11,059 bases of DNA from CAYFJO01 sp964343305. GTDB taxonomy: Bacteria > Planctomycetota > Planctomycetia > Pirellulales > Pirellulaceae. Made by a program: the position numbers and the translations under genes. Where the stretch lies: positions 1 through 11,059 of the forward strand of contig CAYFJO010000365.1 of NCBI GenBank assembly GCA_964343305.1, given 5' to 3'. The notes under the pieces are model-generated. The model did not search any database. It was not told where the DNA came from and saw only the letters and a list, made by a program, of their open reading frames with translations. Shown here one piece after another: positions 7,533-11,059 of the stretch. Numbering within the stretch: the stretch's first letter is position 1; every line of letters begins with the position of its first letter.

Positions 7533-9017
7533 TCATTGTGATTTCTCCACAGTCTTGGGGAGCGCGGATTTCCAACCGAAATCCAACGTTCCAGCAAGCA
7601 CTTGAATTGCATCGCCATACTTGGAGTCATTTGCAATGTTTCGCGTTTCTTCGTCATCGGATTCATGGTCGTACAATTCGCGGGCCACAATCTTCTTTGA
7701 GTCCCATTCCCGCCATTCGACATATCGGTAACGGCGCGTTCGCATAGCGTAGCCCATGATGTCGCCGTGACTCCGATGCCGATTGCCAGTGCGAGCACGT
7801 GGATATTGGCTGAACACAGCCTCTTTCCATACTTGATCCGGATGGCTTAACAGCGGTTTGAAGCTGACGCCTTCAACGCCGTCCGGCGCATCCAGTCCGC
7901 AAATGTCTGCCATCGTTGGATAGACGTCAACAAACTCAACAAAAGCGTTTGATGCGCCAGTCTTCGATTGTTCCGGAACGGAGACGATGAGAGGCACGCG
8001 AGTGGATAGCTCGTAGTTGTTTGCCTTGGTCCACAGTCCTTGCTCTCCAAGATGAAGACCATGATCGCCCCACAATACGACAACCGTGTTCTCAGCGAGT
8101 TTGAGCTTCGTCAGTTCATCAAGCAATCGACCCACCAACGCATCAACATAGCTGACGCAAGCGTAGTAACCGTGTCGTAGTTCACGAACTTTCTCAGTCG
8201 TGAGTTTTCCGTCATTGGGAATGTCGGTGTAGCCCTCTAGTTCGTTCCAGCTTCTCGTCGCCAGTTCTGGTGCATCTTGCGGATGCCGATCGCTCGTTGG
8301 CAACGGTATCTTTGCACGGTCGTAAAAACTCCAGTACTTCCGAGGCGCACAAAACGGCAAATGCGGTTTCCGAAATCCAACCGCGAGAAAGAATGGCCGC
8401 TTCGACTTCTTCAAGGCGCCAAGCGTGCTGATTGCTGTGTCGCAAACAATCCCGTCGAGGTAAGTGTTGTCGGCAACGTCCGCGGATTCGGCGGCCGCAC
8501 GTTTTAGCCCTTTACCCTGCAAATTCTTAGGCAACGCATATCGCAACTTTGGATCGCGGACCGAATCGTATTGCGGCTCGACCGACCATGACGGTGGATC
8601 CTTCGATGGCTTGCCGCTGCCGTGAAAGATCTTGCCAATACTCTGGGTGTGATAGCCGTGCTTTTTGAAGTGCTGAGGCAGTGTGACGACGTCTGGAAGC
8701 GCCGCGCGAAAGTGTGTGCCAAGGTCCCACACTCGAATCGTATCTGGCCGGCGCCCGGTCAACAGTGAAAGCCTGGACGGACTACAAACGGCCTGTTGGC
8801 AATACGCTCGCTTGAACACCGTACCGCGACTCGCTAATCGGTCAATGTTCGGTGTGACAGCCACTTCGTCGCCATAACATCCCAGAGCCGGTCGTAAATC
8901 GTCGATTGCGATAAGAAGGACGTTTGGCTTGACCGTTTTGGACGCGTCGGACGACCGAGACAAAATCGCTCCGATCGCCATCAACCAAATTAGAACTGCC
9001 ATTCGATGCATGTTCAT
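7533..9017 (-). CDS. Secreted iduronate-2-sulfatase-like sulfatase (S1 family), second copy
   Basis: A 494-residue sulfatase closely matching the iduronate-2-sulfatase layout. The frame is open to 9098, but the ATG at 9017 (followed by others at 9011 and 9002) places a hydrophobic signal segment (MAVLIWLMAIGAIL) at the N-terminus, preceded by a weak GTGAGA. The 27 extra residues from the far start do not look like a leader. Active-site elements: D39-D40 (IAIDDLRPALGCYGD), C78-S-P-S-R82, K130-I-F-H133 (GKIFHGSGKP), FRKPHLPF near 217, D319-H320 (GDHGLHLGE) and K332. IDDLRPALGCYGD, TGRRPDT and the DHGLHLGEQGLW block are characteristic of this type. It ends in the usual small C-terminal subdomain with RELYDHESDDEETRNIA. 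It is not a near-identical duplicate of the sulfatase at 3629-5155: the two differ throughout, suggesting different regiochemistry or substrate rather than recent duplication. Confidence 0.94.
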   Translation of the reverse strand: MNMHRMAVLIWLMAIGAILSRSSDASKTVKPNVLLIAIDDLRPALGCYGDEVAVTPNIDRLASRGTVFKRAYCQQAVCSPSRLSLLTGRRPDTIRVWDLGTHFRAALPDVVTLPQHFKKHGYHTQSIGKIFHGSGKPSKDPPSWSVEPQYDSVRDPKLRYALPKNLQGKGLKRAAAESADVADNTYLDGIVCDTAISTLGALKKSKRPFFLAVGFRKPHLPFCAPRKYWSFYDRAKIPLPTSDRHPQDAPELATRSWNELEGYTDIPNDGKLTTEKVRELRHGYYACVSYVDALVGRLLDELTKLKLAENTVVVLWGDHGLHLGEQGLWTKANNYELSTRVPLIVSVPEQSKTGASNAFVEFVDVYPTMADICGLDAPDGVEGVSFKPLLSHPDQVWKEAVFSQYPRARTGNRHRSHGDIMGYAMRTRRYRYVEWREWDSKKIVARELYDHESDDEETRNIANDSKYGDAIQVLAGTLDFGWKSALPKTVEKSQ

Positions 9018-9192
9018 AGCTGTCTCACACAACGCTCCGCTCCAAATGTTAACCGACATCGTCAACCTGGGTCCATTTAAACTGCCAAACCCGTTCATTT
9101 GAAGATGCGTGTGTTATGCAGATAATGTTGCCGGTCACTGAAATCAAATGAGAGCTGCGTGGCTCAAAGTCGCGTCGATCTCCCGCGAAATG
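9018..9192. other. 175-bp intergenic gap between first sulfatase and rest of operon
   Basis: The longest spacer within the cluster. Read on the minus strand it holds a weak stem (GAGC/GCTC, 6-nt loop) after the upstream stop, with no T-run. I see no promoter with convincing -35 and -10 boxes. It could carry a secondary promoter for the six downstream genes, but the sequence alone does not show it. Confidence 0.4.
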
Positions 9193-10883
9193 CTATTTAT
9201 TCAGCGACGCCTCGGTGACTTCTACCCAATTGGCCAGGACGTGTTCACGTGAGTCATCTTTCGAAGGGCTTTCTCGCCAAGAGTGATGCGATACGTATCG
9301 CCTGCATCTCTCCTTGTTCACTGCGTTTTTGATGAGCTTTTCGTTCAACTCTTTCAACAAGGCCCCGTTTTGCGCTCCCAGGTCTGGTGGGTTTGCCTCT
9401 TTGAGTTGTGCCAGTTTCTTCACACAACTTTCCTTGGAACGTCGCGAAAACTCATCCATCGTGTCGTAGAGTGCCTGCCGAACCTGTTGGATCGTGCCGC
9501 CATCGACCTCATCGACATACTTCCGGCGAATGGCGTCCATTTCGGCAGCCTTCTCGTGCAGCGAAGTGCTAAGGTCGTATTCCTCGCGATAATCGGTCTT
9601 GATGTTGAACAGTTTGGTTTCGCCTGAGTTGAGATGCCGCATGAATTTGTAGTCACCTATGATGATCGAGCTGATGGGCGGATGGAAGTGACAAGGGTAG
9701 TGATGAATGATGCCAGGAGCCACACGCTTGACCGTTCCTTTGTTTCCATTCGCGAACACATCTCGCAGGCTTCCACCGTCAACGTCCTTGGGCAGCGGTG
9801 ACTTACTTCCGCACAAATCGTGAAAGGTGGGCAGAAAGTCCCACTGCACGATGGGCACATCGCATTGCGATCCGGCCTTGATACCAGGACCGGCAATCAC
9901 GGTCGGCACGCGAATGCCGCCTTCGTAAATCGAGCGTTTACCTTCTTGAAGCGGACCGTTGAAACGGCGGTTTTCACCATCGACTTTTCGCAGTTGTGAA
10001 TAGCCGCCACCGTTGTCCGACGTGAAGATGATGAAGGTGTTGTCGAGTGCCCCTTTCGCCGCAAGCGCGTCGATGATTGCACCGACGTTGAGGTCCATTT
10101 CTTCGACCATCGCGGCATAGGTGATGGCTCGTTTCACACTAGACTTTTCCGAGTCGATTTTTTCCGTGTCTCTTCCTTGTTCGATCCAGTGTTTCTTGTT
10201 GCGCTCGAATGCTTCCTTCGTCGCTATGTGTGGAATGTGGGCGGCGTAGTGGGAAACCACATGTAGAAAGGCTGTTTGCCAGCGTATTCATTGATGAAGG
10301 CGACCGAGCCTTTTCGCAGAGAGTGAATTCGCTTGGGATTGTCCGGCGGGAAGGGAGTCTTCTTCTGCGGATCCCAATAGGAACCATGCCCGTTGCCATT
10401 GCCGCCGGCTTCGCCTGGTCTTTCGTCCGTCACGTCATAGCCGGCTTCATCGAACCGTCCCATGGTGCTACAGCCTTTGCCGAACATCGCAGTGACGTAG
10501 TTCCTTCCAGATTCCTTCAGCATCTCCCCGATCGTCGTTTCATCATCGTAGCCATCCGGTCGCTGGAACTTGGAAAGCACATCAAAGACATTGCGGCACT
10601 GCATTCGCGCGGAAGATTTACCCATCTGCAAACTGAGGCGAGAGCCGGTGCAAGTGGGCGTTGGCGAGTAAGCAGCAGTAAACCTTGCGCCCAACTTGGC
10701 GAGACGTTCCAGCCCAGGTGTCTGGATGAAATCGTGCTTGGTGCTGGAATCGTCATCCATCATTTGCACCGAGGTGTCTGCGTAGCCAAGGTCGTCGGCG
10801 TAAATGAGGATGAAATTAGGCGCTTCATCCGCAGCGAGTGGCGTTGCGAGTGCGAGAACTAGGAGTGTTGTGATGTTTTTCAT
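9193..10883 (-). pseudogene. Secreted sulfatase-like protein with C-T-G-S-R motif, one frameshift
   Basis: First gene of the cluster. The start at 10883 gives a clean signal peptide (MKNITTLLVLALATPLAADEAPN); the frame is open to 10967, but the extra 28 residues lack leader character. Part one (10883 to about 10260) has D30-D31 (IYADDLGY) and C78-T-G-S-R82 where C-x-P-x-R is expected. It also has GKGCSTMG (135-142) where sulfatases normally have GKWHLG, so Lys136 is kept but the usual histidine is not. At 10260 the frame must slip by one base: KQPFYM in the first frame joins VSHYAAHIPH in the second, exactly the family wording, implying one missing base around ATGTGG. Part two holds TSDNGGG (about 289-293), EGKRSIYEGGIRVP and a C-terminal tail of about 130 residues, charged and apparently helical (EKAAEMDAIRRKYVDEVDGG onward). 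Restored length is about 563 residues. It may be a decayed gene, a sequencing error, or a conserved divergent sulfatase; catalytic competence is doubtful. Confidence 0.78.
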
Positions 10884-10905
10884 TGCTCGAGTGGAGAGGT
10901 CTGGG

Positions 10906-10945
10906 ATTTTCTTTTGGAGAAAATGAGAGCATTTGGGAATGCTCT
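10906..10945 (-). promoter_or_regulatory. Two adjacent hairpins in the leader of the first sulfatase
   Basis: Upstream of the ATG at 10883 are two perfect stems separated by one base. The one nearer the gene has ATTTTCT (10906-10912) paired with AGAAAAT (10918-10924) around a 5-nt loop. The further one pairs AGAGCATT (10926-10933) with AATGCTCT (10938-10945) around TGGG. They sit 23 to 62 nt before the start codon. They could be an operator palindrome, a 5' leader structure or, for the outer stem, the end of an upstream transcript. Function is inferred only from position. Confidence 0.5.
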
Positions 10946-10991
10946 TGATTAATGCGTTAAGCAACAAATAAGAGAATAAAAAACTGAACTA

Positions 10992-11059
10992 CTACCGGCT
11001 GAAACCGGTAGGTTCGGGGATTTCGTGAACTCCGGACTGAAGTCCTCCGCTCACGAAGG
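10992..11059. repeat. REP-like palindrome pair
   Basis: Two stem-loops stand side by side. CTACCGG (10992-10998) pairs with CCGGTAG (11005-11011) around CTGAAA. TTCGTGA (11022-11028) pairs with TCACGAA (11051-11057), enclosing an inner GGAC-TGAA-GTCC stem (11034-11045). The similar CTGAAA/CTGAAG apical sequences in both hairpins suggest related repeat units, as in REP/BIME elements. The second reaches to the window edge and may continue. Confidence 0.6.

Noticed and set aside
6795..7541. 248-codon open frame on the plus strand
   Set aside because: It lies antisense to the BNR gene, has no family features, and the minus strand carries the Asp-boxes and signal peptide.
9018..9098. 27-residue upstream extension of the second iduronate-sulfatase-like protein
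   Set aside because: It would precede a normal signal peptide and lacks leader features; the ATG cluster at 9017-9002 fits better.
9100..9160. Possible minus-strand sigma70 promoter (TTGATT, 17 nt, TATCTG)
   Set aside because: Only about half of the consensus positions match, which is expected by chance in a region this size.
10240..10280. Programmed ribosomal frameshifting in the first sulfatase
   Set aside because: No slippery heptamer (X XXY YYZ) or downstream structure is visible at the junction; the same is true of the two breaks in the last sulfatase.
10209..10862. 217-codon open frame on the plus strand
   Set aside because: Antisense to the first sulfatase, whose residues on the other strand are clearly family-like.
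10945..10985. Possible promoter in the AT-rich stretch upstream of the first sulfatase
   Set aside because: TTGTTG- and TTGCTT-like boxes have no partner -10 at proper spacing.

Overview
The window looks like a polysaccharide-utilisation segment of a Planctomycete, probably a Pirellulaceae/Rhodopirellula-like bacterium. This is inferred from the density of secreted S1-family sulfatases, their companion Kelch and BNR-repeat proteins, moderate G+C, poor Shine-Dalgarno sites and REP-like hairpins. I could not search a database, so the lineage is an inference.

All recognisable genes lie on the minus strand, so transcription runs from high to low coordinates. In transcription order they are: (A) a frameshifted sulfatase (10883-9193) with an unusual C-terminal extension and a non-canonical active-site pentapeptide; (B) an iduronate-2-sulfatase-like sulfatase (9017-7533); (C) a BNR/Asp-box sialidase-superfamily protein (7454-6297); (D) a Kelch-repeat protein of N-acetylneuraminate-mutarotase (NanM) type (6266-5184); (E) a second iduronate-2-sulfatase-like sulfatase (5155-3629); (F) an arylsulfatase-type sulfatase (3626-2199); (G) a sulfatase resembling heparan N-sulfatase, broken by two frameshifts (2202-745). 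B to G are closely spaced (gaps of 78, 30, 28 and 2 nt, then a 4-nt ATGA overlap) and look like one operon. A is separated from B by 175 nt and may be its leader gene or a separate unit.

Every protein begins with a predicted signal peptide, so the set would act in the periplasm or outside the cell. Five sulfatases of at least three subtypes plus a sialidase/mutarotase-like pair suggest stepwise desulfation and trimming of a sulfated, possibly sialylated or glycosaminoglycan-like polysaccharide. No transporter, regulator, lyase or formylglycine-generating enzyme is encoded here, so maturation and uptake must be supplied elsewhere.

The flanks are non-coding. Positions 1-744 hold a perfect 9-bp-stem hairpin and a 24/31-bp imperfect inverted repeat, but no convincing gene. 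Positions 10884-11059 hold two adjacent hairpins just upstream of gene A and a pair of REP-like palindromes. The most interesting point is that the two sulfatases with non-canonical formylglycine motifs (C-T-G-S-R in A, C-S-Q-S-R in G) are also the only two with frameshifts.
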